Source of the DNA: Sva-07 sp963793335
GTDB lineage: Bacteria > Actinomycetota > Acidimicrobiia > Acidimicrobiales > Ilumatobacteraceae
Assembly: GCA_963793335.1 (NCBI GenBank)
Contig: CAWBZS010000014.1
Span: 62,001 to 126,000, forward strand
Reading direction: 5' to 3'
Length of the DNA: 64,000 nt
Position 1 is the first letter of the stretch. Each line of letters begins with the position of its first letter. Below are positions 24,979 through 33,565 of the stretch, one piece after another. The notes under the pieces are model-generated. The model was given only the letters and a program-made list of their open reading frames with translations, was not told the origin of the DNA and searched no databases. The position numbers and the translations under genes were made by a program.

Positions 24979-26211
24979 TCAGTAGCCGGTGCCGCAGAAC
25001 GGCGTCGGACCGACTGCGAAGAGCGCATCGAGTCGACCGAGGAGTTCGTCGCTCGCGGTCACGCCGGCGATCGGCCCGAGATCGGTCCAGGACACCGCCC
25101 CGAGGTACGTCGCGGACAGCGTCTCGATGCCGACATCGACATCGGCTGGCGCGTTGGTGCGCACCGCACCGGCTGAGGACAGCGACCAGCGGCCGCCGTT
25201 GTCGGCGAACATCGGGTCGTCGACTTCGATGACGATGGCCGAGTCGACGGGGCCATAGGTGCGGGCGGCGAGCGCGGCGTCGACGTCGAGCACGCGTACC
25301 CACTGGTCGTCGATGCATTGTTTCACCTCGTAGGCGCGCGAGTCGAACATCGCCCGTCGCACCGGTTCGTCGACCGGTCGCATGCCGGCGCGCCATCTGG
25401 TGACCAGGTCGATGCCGAGCAGGTAGCGCCACAGTTCGATCTCCACCGTCGACGACGCACCCCACAGATCGCGGAGGGTGCCGGCCCCGACCGGGTTGGC
25501 GGCGAACGGCTCGTCCCAGTCGACGTCGTAGTACACGTAGCCATCGTCGTTTCCGTCGACATCGGTGTGTACCGCAACGAACGACCCCTTGCCGTGCAGC
25601 GTGGTGGTGGGCTGTGCGGCATCCTTCAGGATTCGACTCCACATCCAGCTGGGTCGACTGATCGAGCCGACTCGCCAACGTGCGACGCATTCGTACAGGT
25701 CGGGCACGACGTCGAGCACCTCGGTGTGTGCCAACAACCGCATCGAACCGGGGACAGCCGGGGCGGTCCAAGGCACTGTGTTTCTCGCGGTCACCTCAGC
25801 GGCGACCGCATCGCTGGCGAGCCCGAATCCGAAGCGCCGGTAGATGGGCGTCTCACTCGCATGCAGCGTCGCGATGACGTTGCCTCGATCGCGCGACTCG
25901 GCGAGTAGTCGGTGCATCAACTGGGTGAGCAGGCCGCGCCGCGTGTGCGTTGGCAGCACGCCGACGCGAGTGATGCCGGCTGTCGGTACGCGTGCACCTC
26001 CTGGCACGGTGGAGTCGAACCGGAACGATCCGACGTGGCCGACGCAGCGATCGCCATCCCACGCAGCGAGCGAGTCGCTGTCGTCGAACGACGCCCGTCC
26101 GGCCTCGAAGTCCTTGTCGCCGACGGGGCCGCTCAACAGCGCAGTGCGCAAGGCGTCGACCGCAGTGCGTCGCTCGTCGACCGCCACGGGCCTGATGTCG
26201 AAGTCACTCAT
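24979..26211 (-). CDS. Eis-family GNAT N-acetyltransferase
   Basis: 410-residue Eis-type acetyltransferase. The N-terminal GNAT has the acetyl-CoA loop (ITRVGVLPTHTRRGLLTQLM) and HASETPIYRRFGFGLAS; a second degenerate GNAT and an SCP2-like domain follow, ending in …TPFCGTGY with a free C-terminal carboxylate as in other Eis proteins. Mycobacterial Eis acetylates amines including aminoglycosides; the natural substrate here is open. The 190 bases upstream hold hairpin repeat A. Confidence 0.88.
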   Translation of the reverse strand: MSDFDIRPVAVDERRTAVDALRTALLSGPVGDKDFEAGRASFDDSDSLAAWDGDRCVGHVGSFRFDSTVPGGARVPTAGITRVGVLPTHTRRGLLTQLMHRLLAESRDRGNVIATLHASETPIYRRFGFGLASDAVAAEVTARNTVPWTAPAVPGSMRLLAHTEVLDVVPDLYECVARWRVGSISRPSWMWSRILKDAAQPTTTLHGKGSFVAVHTDVDGNDDGYVYYDVDWDEPFAANPVGAGTLRDLWGASSTVEIELWRYLLGIDLVTRWRAGMRPVDEPVRRAMFDSRAYEVKQCIDDQWVRVLDVDAALAARTYGPVDSAIVIEVDDPMFADNGGRWSLSSAGAVRTNAPADVDVGIETLSATYLGAVSWTDLGPIAGVTASDELLGRLDALFAVGPTPFCGTGY

Positions 26212-26261
26212 TCGGCCACGTTGTCATACCCAGTGCTCAGCCCAACCGCCAGTTTCGCCAC

Positions 26262-26364
26262 CGGTGAGAGGTGAGCGCCAGGGGTGCGCACGATGCTCAC
26301 CGCAGCGCGTACGCGGCCGTTGCCGGTGAGCGTTGTGTGCAGGGGCGACGGTCACCGCTCACCG
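26262..26364. repeat. Dispersed 103-nt hairpin element, copy A
   Basis: Outer arms CGGTGAGAGGTGAGCG (26262-26277) and CGGTCACCGCTCACCG (26349-26364) are imperfectly complementary (13 of 16). Inner arms GCTCACCG (26295-26302) and CGGTGAGC (26324-26331) are perfect. It shares order, spacing and total length with the element at 31991, including a common CGGTGAGCGTTGTGTGC. Intergenic between eis-like and sigma genes. Confidence 0.75.
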
Positions 26365-26401
26365 AACGGGGATGGGGGGCCGCCCTGGGCCCGGAGACGG
26401 G

Positions 26402-27337
26402 TCAGACGGCGAGGAGGTCGCGGGCGCCGGTGTCGCTCGAGGGGTGACGCAGTTTGCTCATCGCACGCGCCTCGATCTGGCGGATGCGCTCGCGGGTCAG
26501 GTTGAAGTGCTCGCCGACCTCTTCGAGTGTGCGAGGCTCGCCACGGTCGAGGCCGAAGCGGAGCTTGAGGATTTCGCGTTCGCGTTCGTCGAGGGGCGCC
26601 AACAACCGGGAGATCTCGTCGGGCAGGAGCGCGGTCGCGGCGACCTCGAACGGGGACTCGGCCGAGCGGTCTTCGACGACGTCGCCGAGCTCGGCGTCGC
26701 CGTCCTCACGCAACGGCTCCGAGAGGGACAACGGCTCGGCGGCGAAACGCAAGGCCTCGGTGACCTTGTCCTCGGGCATCTCCACTTCCTTGGCCAGCTC
26801 GGAGAGCGTGGCGGGACGACCGAACTTGAGCTCGAGTCGCGAACGTGCCTTCTGCAGGCGGGCGAGGGTGTCGCCGGCGTGGACCGGCAGACGGATCGTG
26901 CGACCCGTGTTGGCGATGCCCCGGGTGATCGCCTGACGGATCCACCATGTGGCATACGTGGAGAACTTGAAGCCCTTGCGCCAGTCGAACTTCTCGACCG
27001 CGTGCATCAATCCGAGGTTGCCCTCCTGGATGAGATCGAGCAACGGCAGGCCGGATGCCTGGTATTTCTTGGCGATCGACACGACCAGCCGCAGGTTCGA
27101 CTGCACGAACTGACGCTCGGCCTCTTCACCCTTGCGGGCGGTGCGGCGCAGCTCGCGCTTCTTCGCTGCGGTCAGTTCACCGCCGTCGTCGAGTTGGGCG
27201 ATGGCTTCGTTGCCTGCCTCGATGGCCTTGGCGAGTCGTACCTCGTCGTCTTTCGTGAGCAGCGTGTACTGCCCGATGTCCGTGAGGTAGAGACGGACGA
27301 GGTCTTCGTCGTCTCGGTCGACGCGATCTTTGGCCAC
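26402..27337 (-). CDS. RpoD/SigA-type (principal-class) sigma factor
   Basis: 311-residue sigma-70 factor of group 1/2. It carries region 1.2 (VRLYLTDIGQYTLLTKDDEV), region 2 (LRLVVSIAKKYQASGLPLLD, FKFSTYATWWIRQAITRGIA), region 3 and the region 4 helix-turn-helix (EEVGEHFNLTRERIRQIEAR). There is no long N-terminal region 1.1, so it could be the housekeeping factor of a lineage with a short SigA or a SigB/HrdB-like paralogue. Only genome-wide comparison could decide. Confidence 0.92.
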   Translation of the reverse strand: MAKDRVDRDDEDLVRLYLTDIGQYTLLTKDDEVRLAKAIEAGNEAIAQLDDGGELTAAKKRELRRTARKGEEAERQFVQSNLRLVVSIAKKYQASGLPLLDLIQEGNLGLMHAVEKFDWRKGFKFSTYATWWIRQAITRGIANTGRTIRLPVHAGDTLARLQKARSRLELKFGRPATLSELAKEVEMPEDKVTEALRFAAEPLSLSEPLREDGDAELGDVVEDRSAESPFEVAATALLPDEISRLLAPLDEREREILKLRFGLDRGEPRTLEEVGEHFNLTRERIRQIEARAMSKLRHPSSDTGARDLLAV

Positions 27338-27563
27338 CTGGTGCTCCTACTGTGTTGTTTCAACGAAGGCGTTGGCCTGGGCCGTGGCCGTCGTGGAGGA
27401 TTCGGCGTGCGAATGTGTCGGATGGCGGTGTCTGCAAGAAAGGTGCACGACAGACGACATGAGACTCGGGTCACGATACCGACGAGGCTCGGTACGGCAA
27501 CCACTTGTTCACAACCGCAACACAGATATCGGAGTTGGAGATGCAACGGACGGAGAGATCGTG

Positions 27564-27935
27564 ATGGGCGATGTACGGACATCGGGGACCGATGATGCAA
27601 CCGATCGAGGGGATCGGCCCGTCGAGGACGACGTCGAACTGACGATCGTGACGATGACCTTCGATGCCGCTGACCACGCCGCGCTGCTGGCGATCCTGTC
27701 GAAGTACGTCGTGTTGACACGGATGCAGGACGGGTGCCGCAACGTGGATCTGTGCTCGAGCGTCACCCGCCCCGGGCGGCACCTCGTCGTGCAGAAGTGG
27801 GCGACACCGCAGCACCAGCGTGTGCACTTCGACTCCGACGTGATGGTCGACATGGCAACGTCGTGTGTGAACGTGCTGGCAGCCGCGCCGGAGATCGATC
27901 TTTGGGATGCCACGAGCGCTCACGACCTGCGGTGA
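27564..27935 (+). CDS. Antibiotic biosynthesis monooxygenase (ABM)-like domain protein
   Basis: 123-residue protein with an acidic N-terminal 30 residues and a dimeric alpha-beta-barrel ABM-like domain (VELTIVTMTFDAADHAALLA … CRNVDLCSSVTRPGRHLVVQ-KWATPQ). GGAGAG precedes ATG 27564. Such small proteins are quinol monooxygenases or degradative enzymes in other systems; the exact activity is not deducible. Confidence 0.62.
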   Translation: MGDVRTSGTDDATDRGDRPVEDDVELTIVTMTFDAADHAALLAILSKYVVLTRMQDGCRNVDLCSSVTRPGRHLVVQKWATPQHQRVHFDSDVMVDMATSCVNVLAAAPEIDLWDATSAHDLR

Positions 27936-28029
27936 TCGCCCGGGCCGGAGCTGCAGCTGGGGGGTCGTACGAGGGTGAGAGCTCGGTGAATCGCGCTGCT
28001 CGCGGGGGCATGTCCCAGGTGCTCGAAGG

Positions 28030-28035
28030 TACAAT
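28030..28035 (+). promoter_or_regulatory. -10 hexamer TACAAT upstream of Bax-inhibitor-like copy 2
   Basis: TACAAT differs from the sigma-70 -10 consensus by one base and lies 9 bases before the ATG at 28045, implying a leaderless or near-leaderless transcript. Confidence 0.5.
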
Positions 28036-28044
28036 CTCCTGACT

Positions 28045-28869
28045 ATGTCCAATCCTGTATTCAACGAGAGCACCATCAAGGGTGCGCAACAGGCTGGCTG
28101 GGCAGCGCCCTCCGCTGCTGCAGCGGCTGGCCAGACGGCGCCGTCGCCGATGACCGATGGTCCGGTGAGCGGCTGGCAGAAGTCGATGACGGTCAACGGC
28201 ACGATCACCGCAGCGTCGGTGTTGCTCGTGCTGCTCCTCGTCTCGGCGTGGTTCGGATGGCAGGCCGCCACCGGTCCGGTCAACAACGAAGGCGTCGAGA
28301 CCTACCAGTTCCCCGCCATCGCGATGATCGGCATCGTCGTCGGCTTCATCGCCGTGATCGCCGCCAACTTCAAGCCGAACCTCGCCAAGTTCCTCGGCCC
28401 GGTGTATGCACTCGGATACGGCTTCGCCGTCGGCGCCATCTCGAAGGGCTACGAGACGTTCTACGACGGCATTGTCCTGCAGGCCGTGATGGGCACCGCG
28501 TCGGTGTTCTTCGTGATGCTGGTGCTCTACCGGACACGGATCATCAAGGTCACCGACAAGTTCCGGCGAACGGTGATCTTCGCCACGATGGGTGTGATGG
28601 TGCTCTACCTGGCGTCGTTCGTGATGAGCCTGTTCGGCGCCTCGCTGCCGTTCCTGAACGGCGACAACATGATGCTGAGCATCGGTTTCTCCGTGTTGAT
28701 CTGTGGCCTCGCTGCTGCCAACCTCGCCCTCGATTTCGACTTCATCGAGCGGGGCACGAACGCCGGGTTGCCCCAGGCCTACGAGTGGGTCGCTGCACTG
28801 GGTCTCGTCGTCACGTTGGTGTGGCTGTACCTCGAACTGCTTCGCCTGATCTCCTACCTGCGCAACTGA
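28045..28869 (+). CDS. Bax inhibitor-1/YccA family membrane protein (copy 2)
   Basis: 274-residue paralogue of the protein at 4052, with the same start architecture (MSNPVFNESTIKGAQ, then an alanine-rich stretch), seven membrane helices and a matching C terminus (EWVAALGLVVTLVWLYLELL). Conserved blocks include KFLGPVYALGYGFAVGAIS and LVLYRTRIIKVTDKFRRTV. Two copies 24 kb apart suggest an old duplication with diverged roles. Confidence 0.88.
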   Translation: MSNPVFNESTIKGAQQAGWAAPSAAAAAGQTAPSPMTDGPVSGWQKSMTVNGTITAASVLLVLLLVSAWFGWQAATGPVNNEGVETYQFPAIAMIGIVVGFIAVIAANFKPNLAKFLGPVYALGYGFAVGAISKGYETFYDGIVLQAVMGTASVFFVMLVLYRTRIIKVTDKFRRTVIFATMGVMVLYLASFVMSLFGASLPFLNGDNMMLSIGFSVLICGLAAANLALDFDFIERGTNAGLPQAYEWVAALGLVVTLVWLYLELLRLISYLRN

Positions 28870-28907
28870 TCGCCGGCAGTGCACGTCCGACCGGTCGGCG
28901 CTGCGCG

Positions 28908-29630
28908 ATGAACCAATACGAACCGACCGACGGCGGCAGCCTCGCCGAGGCTGCCGCCGTCGGCGTTCTCGGCGCCGGCATCGCCGCTGCGGTCGGGAGT
29001 CCGCTGGGTCTGGCCGTGCCGTTTGCGGTGGTCGGCGCTGCCAACGGAGTCCTCGCCGGCTGGCGGCGGATGTACGACTGGAACTGCTCGAACGGTCTCG
29101 TGGCCTTCGCGCTCGACTCGACGTGGGCGCTCCCGATGACGGCGGCTGCGCTGATGTCGCAGGCGATCGGGCAGCTGCGGGGTCGACCGGGGTACGACCC
29201 GTCGCTCAGCCGACGGTCGAATCGGATGGTGTACCGCCGTGGCTTCGTGTTGCGACGTGGGTTCCTGATCACGGTCGGCAACGCGGTGCACGGCGCCGGG
29301 GACACGTCGATCCCGAGACGTCGCCGCCTGATCACCGATCACGAGGACGTCCACGTGTGGCAGGCGCGTTGGTTCGGCCCGTTCTACCCGCTGTTGTACG
29401 GCGGTTGGATGGTGGCTGGTGGTGCTGTCGGTGCGTTGGTGTGGATCGTTCGTCGCCGCAACCCGGATGCAGCGGCGCCGTTCGCCAAGGTGGTGGAGAC
29501 GTGTGCGTACTATCTCAACCCGTTCGAGTGGTGGGCGTACAGCCGCGACGATCACTGGCCGCCGTCGGGCAAGGTGCGCGGCCTCGGCTGGCGTCGCCCG
29601 ATCGTCCGTCCGCTTCGCACATCCGCCTGA
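28908..29630 (+). CDS. Membrane protein with HEDVH metal-site-like motif
   Basis: 240-residue protein with a glycine-rich double helix (LAEAAAVGVLGAGIAAAVGS), then LITDHEDVHVWQARWFGPFY and a further membrane hairpin. The HEDVH segment next to a membrane surface resembles a metal or metallopeptidase-like site, but a full HExxH is not present. C-terminal YYLNPFEWWAYSRDDHWPP recalls DUF-type proteins seen in many actinobacteria. Function unknown. Confidence 0.55.
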   Translation: MNQYEPTDGGSLAEAAAVGVLGAGIAAAVGSPLGLAVPFAVVGAANGVLAGWRRMYDWNCSNGLVAFALDSTWALPMTAAALMSQAIGQLRGRPGYDPSLSRRSNRMVYRRGFVLRRGFLITVGNAVHGAGDTSIPRRRRLITDHEDVHVWQARWFGPFYPLLYGGWMVAGGAVGALVWIVRRRNPDAAAPFAKVVETCAYYLNPFEWWAYSRDDHWPPSGKVRGLGWRRPIVRPLRTSA

Positions 29631-29655
29631 GCCGACGCCCCGCGCCCAAACCGAT

Positions 29656-29703
29656 TTTGCGTTGCAGTTCCGGTGGGCTGGCCCACCCAGACTGCAACGC
29701 AAA
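29656..29703. repeat. Dispersed 48-nt hairpin element, copy 1
   Basis: Outer arms TTTGCGTTGCAGT and ACTGCAACGCAAA are perfectly complementary over 13 bp; inner arms GGTGGGC and GCCCACC pair over 7 bp around a 2-base loop. A second copy of the same length lies at 40746. Here it sits between convergent genes. Confidence 0.85.
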
Positions 29704-29748
29704 CATGCTGGGCTGCTCCGCGGTGAGACGGTGGGGGTGGTGGGCCGG

Positions 29749-30348
29749 TCAGGCCGAGCTGGCGATGTCGGCCCACGCCAGGTCGTCGGCGGACCAGAGC
29801 CGATCGAAGTCGGTGTCGACGTGGTCGTTGAACCCATACCGATTGCGGTAGTTGTACCGCCACCGCTGTTCGTTGACGGGCACGCCCATGCGGGCAAGGC
29901 GGCCAACGCAGTACGCATCCCACGCCGCATTGTCGGCAACGGTGAGGTCGAGGTCGGCGGGCGCATTGCCGAAGTCGGGTCGAAGCCGATCGTGCGCCCG
30001 CAACAGTGTCCTCCCGAACGACTCGCGAGCATTGTCGGCGCTGAACGACATCGGATGCCGGCGGTCTTCGAGTGCTCCGCTCTCGGCACGGAGGGTGATC
30101 AGCGCATCGGACGACCCGCCGTCGACCTCCTCGGAGACCTTTGCGAGCGGGGTGGTTTCGTCGACGACGACGCGGATGGGGTTGGCGATTCCGAGCTGCG
30201 CAGCGAGGTCGGCGACGATGGCGATGATCTCCGCTGCGTCGAATCGGACGAAGGTGAACTCCTCGGGCGAAATCGTGACCTTGGCTGCAGCAGCGCTCGA
30301 CGTGGCAGGGGTGGCGGACGCCGAGGAGGTGGTCGTGGAGTCGGGCAT
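29749..30348 (-). CDS. Hypothetical protein
   Basis: 199-residue soluble protein with a Ser/Thr/Ala-rich start, then KVTISPEEFTFVRFDAAEII and VVDETTPLAKVSEEVDG, and an Arg/Tyr/Asn-rich segment near the C terminus (QRWRYNYRNRYGFNDHVDTD). No family recognised. Lies 14 bases downstream of the ferritin-like gene on the same strand, so probably the third member of that operon. Confidence 0.55.
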   Translation of the reverse strand: MPDSTTTSSASATPATSSAAAAKVTISPEEFTFVRFDAAEIIAIVADLAAQLGIANPIRVVVDETTPLAKVSEEVDGGSSDALITLRAESGALEDRRHPMSFSADNARESFGRTLLRAHDRLRPDFGNAPADLDLTVADNAAWDAYCVGRLARMGVPVNEQRWRYNYRNRYGFNDHVDTDFDRLWSADDLAWADIASSA

Positions 30349-30362
30349 CGTCGCTCGACCCG

Positions 30363-31223
30363 TCAGGCGTCGGCGCCGACGCGCTCGCGGTAGGTACGCA
30401 CCGCCGCTTTGCGCTCCTCCAACGCCTCGGCGTCCATCTCCGAGATCGTCTCGACCTCGTCGTCGGTGAATCCGGCCAATTCGCGAAAGCGACGGGCGAG
30501 GCTGAACGAGCTCTCGGCGCTCTCGCCGCGGGCGCCGCCGAAGCTGAACAGCTTGTCGACGACCTGTTGGAACTCGAGTGCTTTGCTGCGCCGATCCGGG
30601 TCGTTGGCGGTGACCTTGCGCAACCAGTCGGAGCCCATCTTCACGTGGGTGACCTCATCGGCGAGCATCCAGTCCTCGCAGAACTCGAGGTACGGATCTC
30701 CGGCGACGTCGCCGAACTCCTTCATCTGGGTGAACACGTCGATCGCCAGGCCTTCGAGCGCGCGATTGACACCGGCGAGCCGCAGTACCGGGTCGTTGGA
30801 GCAGGCCGCCTCGAACAACACCGTGTTCTCAGCGAACTCGCCGAGTTCGGTGCCCATCCAATCGGAGAGCTTGGCGCTGATCTCGACGTGGCGAGCTTCG
30901 TCCCATGCCTGACGGGCCATGTCGAGCTTGAGCTCGAAGGGGATCGTGTCGTTGGTGCCGTCGCCGGCGGCGAAGTCGTGGGCGGTTCGGCCGGCGCCCT
31001 CGAGCGCCTGGATTTCGCCCACCATGATCCCGTGCATCAATCCCCGCGCTGCGTCGGATGCGTCGTGACGTTCTGGCGTCAGGCGCTTGGACGCGCCACG
31101 GCTCTTCGCTGACGACTCCTTCACGTCGATCGCCGTGCGGCCGTCCTTCATGCGCTCGGCCATGTTCGTCTGCACGAACCGCTCGTCGCGAGCAAGGTCT
31201 TCTACCGGAAAGAACTGACGCAT
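30363..31223 (-). CDS. DUF455-like ferritin-fold protein
   Basis: 286-residue helical protein with two carboxylate/His motifs typical of ferritin-like diiron sites: GLMHGIMVGEIQALEGAGRT with KLDMARQAWDEARHVEISA, and LEGLAIDVFTQMKEF with MLADEVTHVKMGSDWL. This is the DUF455 pattern. Activity is unknown but probably oxidative. The start overlaps the previous stop by one base (TGATG at 31221-31225). Confidence 0.72.
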   Translation of the reverse strand: MRQFFPVEDLARDERFVQTNMAERMKDGRTAIDVKESSAKSRGASKRLTPERHDASDAARGLMHGIMVGEIQALEGAGRTAHDFAAGDGTNDTIPFELKLDMARQAWDEARHVEISAKLSDWMGTELGEFAENTVLFEAACSNDPVLRLAGVNRALEGLAIDVFTQMKEFGDVAGDPYLEFCEDWMLADEVTHVKMGSDWLRKVTANDPDRRSKALEFQQVVDKLFSFGGARGESAESSFSLARRFRELAGFTDDEVETISEMDAEALEERKAAVRTYRERVGADA

Positions 31224-31906
31224 CAGGCGCCCCCTTCAGTGCTGGTGCTGTTGATCAGAGTAGTCCCGCCGCCGATGCTGTCGACCCCGGTGATCCCGCC
31301 GGCTTCGACCATGATCGCTTCGAGCTTGCGCTGATGGTCGGCGGCTCGTCGGACATGGTCGGGGGTGGTGATCAAGGACTGCAGCAGCATTTCGCCGTCG
31401 CGCCAGTCGTCGAACTCGTCCTGCAGGATGAAGTTGATCGACCGGATGGTGGGTGCATCGGTGATCTCGCTGGTGTTGTTGCGGTGGTACGTGTAGGCCG
31501 CGATGAAGCGGGGGATCAGTACCCGGTAGACCCCGACGAGCTTCTCGATCGTGAGCTCCGGCGCCTCCGGCTCGGTCATCGCGTCGATGAACCGCTCCAT
31601 GGCCTCGTTGGCCGGCACGGTGAGCCGCTCCGGCTTCATTTCGCGCAGCTCGGGCAGACGCTTGTGCCACAGATCGGCGTGCCACGCGTGGTGGTAGCAG
31701 TGCGTACCGAGGCGCATCTTGACGTCGAGTTCGGGCACGGTTGCCACCCAACCGCCGAGCGCCTCGAACAGCTTCATCTCGGTCCACTTGTAGTTGCCGA
31801 CGCGGCGGGCGGTGTCGTCCACGCTGAACGAGCCTGGAATGTCGCGTCGGTCCCACGGCGCGAACGGCGCCCGTGCGGTCGACTCGGTCTCGATCGTTCC
31901 CGTCAT
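31223..31906 (-). CDS. Ferritin-like fold protein, partner of the DUF455-like gene
   Basis: 227-residue helical protein. GTHCYHHAWHADLWHKRLPE and NFILQDEFDDWRDGEMLLQS carry His/Glu/Asp clusters compatible with a diiron or heme-oxygenase-like site. It is related in plan to the next gene but lacks a clear second ExxH. ATG 31906 is preferred over the longer frame: the extension is made of the 18-base tandem repeat, and TAGCGT lies 7 bases upstream of 31906. Confidence 0.65.
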   Translation of the reverse strand: MTGTIETESTARAPFAPWDRRDIPGSFSVDDTARRVGNYKWTEMKLFEALGGWVATVPELDVKMRLGTHCYHHAWHADLWHKRLPELREMKPERLTVPANEAMERFIDAMTEPEAPELTIEKLVGVYRVLIPRFIAAYTYHRNNTSEITDAPTIRSINFILQDEFDDWRDGEMLLQSLITTPDHVRRAADHQRKLEAIMVEAGGITGVDSIGGGTTLINSTSTEGGA

Positions 31907-31942
31907 CGCGACGACGCTAGTGAACTCGTGCACTCGACCTTC

Positions 31943-31996
31943 GACCCGAGCGTGCGGTGAAACCCGACCCTGCGGTGAAACCCGACCCTGCGGTGA
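31943..31996 (+). repeat. Tandem 18-bp repeat, three copies
   Basis: Unit ACCCGACCCTGCGGTGAA is present in three adjacent copies, the first diverged. The last unit runs directly into the left arm of hairpin element B, so the CGGTGA end of the repeat may derive from that arm. Confidence 0.75.
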
Positions 31997-32093
31997 GAGG
32001 TGAGCGGCCCTGTTGCACAGGAGACTCACCGATGCGCCGCGTCGACCGTCTGCGGTGAGCGTTGTGTGCGACGTTCCCGCTCACCTCTCACCG
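31991..32093. repeat. Dispersed 103-nt hairpin element, copy B
   Basis: Outer arms at 31991-32007 (CGGTGAGAGGTGAGCGG) and 32077-32093 are perfectly complementary over 17 bp. Nested arms GCACA/TGTGC and CTCACCG (32025-32031)/CGGTGAG (32053-32059) extend the stem. It has the same length and layout as copy A at 26262. Intergenic, no coding potential. Confidence 0.85.
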
Positions 32094-32113
32094 CACGGAG
32101 AAGTGGGGGCGGG

Positions 32114-33565
32114 CTATGCGATCGGGCGGCCGGTGCGCCACGCGGCTTCGGCGGCGCCGAGGTCGGTGGCGGGATCGCCGTCGTCGATGTACTCGAGCAG
32201 CATGTGCCGCCAGGGGCCCGCTGCCTCGAGCTTGCCGAGGATCGCGCTCACCCCCCACACCACACGGTCGAGGATCACGAAGCTGGGGGGCAGGTTGAGT
32301 TGTTCGATCACCGGAGCGTGTGGACCCTGCACGTCGAAGATCTTGGAGATGGTGTCGCGCATCCAGTCACGGGTGAACGTGAACTCGTCGGTGAGATACG
32401 GAATGTACGGGCTCGACACGTAGTCGTAGACCAGCGCGGGGTCGAGACCGTGGCCGTCGGGCAGAAAGCCGGAGTGAACCATCTCGCGCACGAGCCTGTC
32501 GGGGTCGCGGTCGATGATGATCGCGTCGATGGTGGGCCGCAGCGTCTCCCACTCGCCCGGCGACCACCGCTTGACGAGGCCGTAGTCGAGGAAGCTCACG
32601 CTGCCGTCGTGGTGGAACTTGTAGTTGCCGGGATGCGGGTCGCCATTGAAGATGCCGTTGCGCATGATGGCGCCCTGCGCGAAGCGCCAGATCACCTCAC
32701 CAGCACGCTGTTTGGTCTCGTACGAGACTGAGGTGCGGAACTGGTCGAACGTCATGCCGTCGATCCACTCGGTGGTGAGCACCCTTGCGCTGCAGAGCTC
32801 CGGCACGAGCTTCGGGATCCGGACCCATGGGTGGCCTTGGAACCGCGCCTCGAACTCGGCCAGGTTTCCCGCCTCGATCGAGTAGTCGAGCTCCTCGCGC
32901 ATGCGGTCCCGGAGTTCGTCGACGAGCCCCTTCGCATCGAGGCCCTTCAGCATCATCGAGGAGAACATCGCATACATCACCTCGGCAGCATCGAGGTCGC
33001 TCTCGATCGCCTCGTGCACCCCCGGGTACTGCACCTTGACCGCCACGTCGCGCCCGTCGTGGGTGATCGCTCGATGGACCTGGCCGATCGATGCGGCCGC
33101 AACCGGCATGTCCTGCCAGTCGAGGAACAGCTTCTCGGGCGGCTTGCCGAAGTCGCCGCGCACCACGTTGGCGGCAAGCGTGGGGGCCATCGGCGCCGCG
33201 TCGGCCTGCAGCGTGGCGAGTGCCTCCTGTGCTTCGTCGGGGAGCGCTTCGAAGATGAACGAGATCAGCTGGCCCGCCTTCATCAGCACTCCCTTCATCT
33301 CGCCGAGTTCTTTGGCGACGTCCTCTGCGGTCCGAATCGCGAACTGTTCGTCGAGTTGGGCGCGTCGCTCTTCGGCCGACCCGATCCCGCGGACGCGTGC
33401 GACCGCGAATCGGGCTGAGTTGCGCGCCGACAGCTTCCACACGCGTGCCGATCGGTTGAAGCGGTTGGTGAGCGGCGACTCCTTTGCCTTCTGAGCAGCG
33501 GCGGCGAGGCCGGCCGCGAGCGCGACCACCGAGGCAAGGCCGGCAACGGCTTTCTTCTGCATCAT
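32114..33565 (-). CDS. ABC1/UbiB-family atypical kinase
   Basis: 483-residue ABC1/ADCK/UbiB-like protein. Family motifs are complete: the KxGQ signature (GVLMKAGQLISFI), the A-rich loop and QVH (PVAAASIGQVHRAI), the lysine strand VAVKVQYPGV, NGDPHPGNY and the DYG metal site (FLDYGLVKRW). These proteins support quinone or lipid metabolism as ATPases/kinases. N-terminal hydrophobic helix (VAGLASVVALAAGLAAAA). Start overlaps the end of the DksA-like gene. Confidence 0.93.
   Translation of the reverse strand: MMQKKAVAGLASVVALAAGLAAAAQKAKESPLTNRFNRSARVWKLSARNSARFAVARVRGIGSAEERRAQLDEQFAIRTAEDVAKELGEMKGVLMKAGQLISFIFEALPDEAQEALATLQADAAPMAPTLAANVVRGDFGKPPEKLFLDWQDMPVAAASIGQVHRAITHDGRDVAVKVQYPGVHEAIESDLDAAEVMYAMFSSMMLKGLDAKGLVDELRDRMREELDYSIEAGNLAEFEARFQGHPWVRIPKLVPELCSARVLTTEWIDGMTFDQFRTSVSYETKQRAGEVIWRFAQGAIMRNGIFNGDPHPGNYKFHHDGSVSFLDYGLVKRWSPGEWETLRPTIDAIIIDRDPDRLVREMVHSGFLPDGHGLDPALVYDYVSSPYIPYLTDEFTFTRDWMRDTISKIFDVQGPHAPVIEQLNLPPSFVILDRVVWGVSAILGKLEAAGPWRHMLLEYIDDGDPATDLGAAEAAWRTGRPIA

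Noticed and set aside
31943..31996. Tandem 18-mers as a CRISPR-like array
   Set aside because: Units are directly adjacent with no spacers, and no cas genes are present; the same holds for the tandem repeats at 46179 and 58797.
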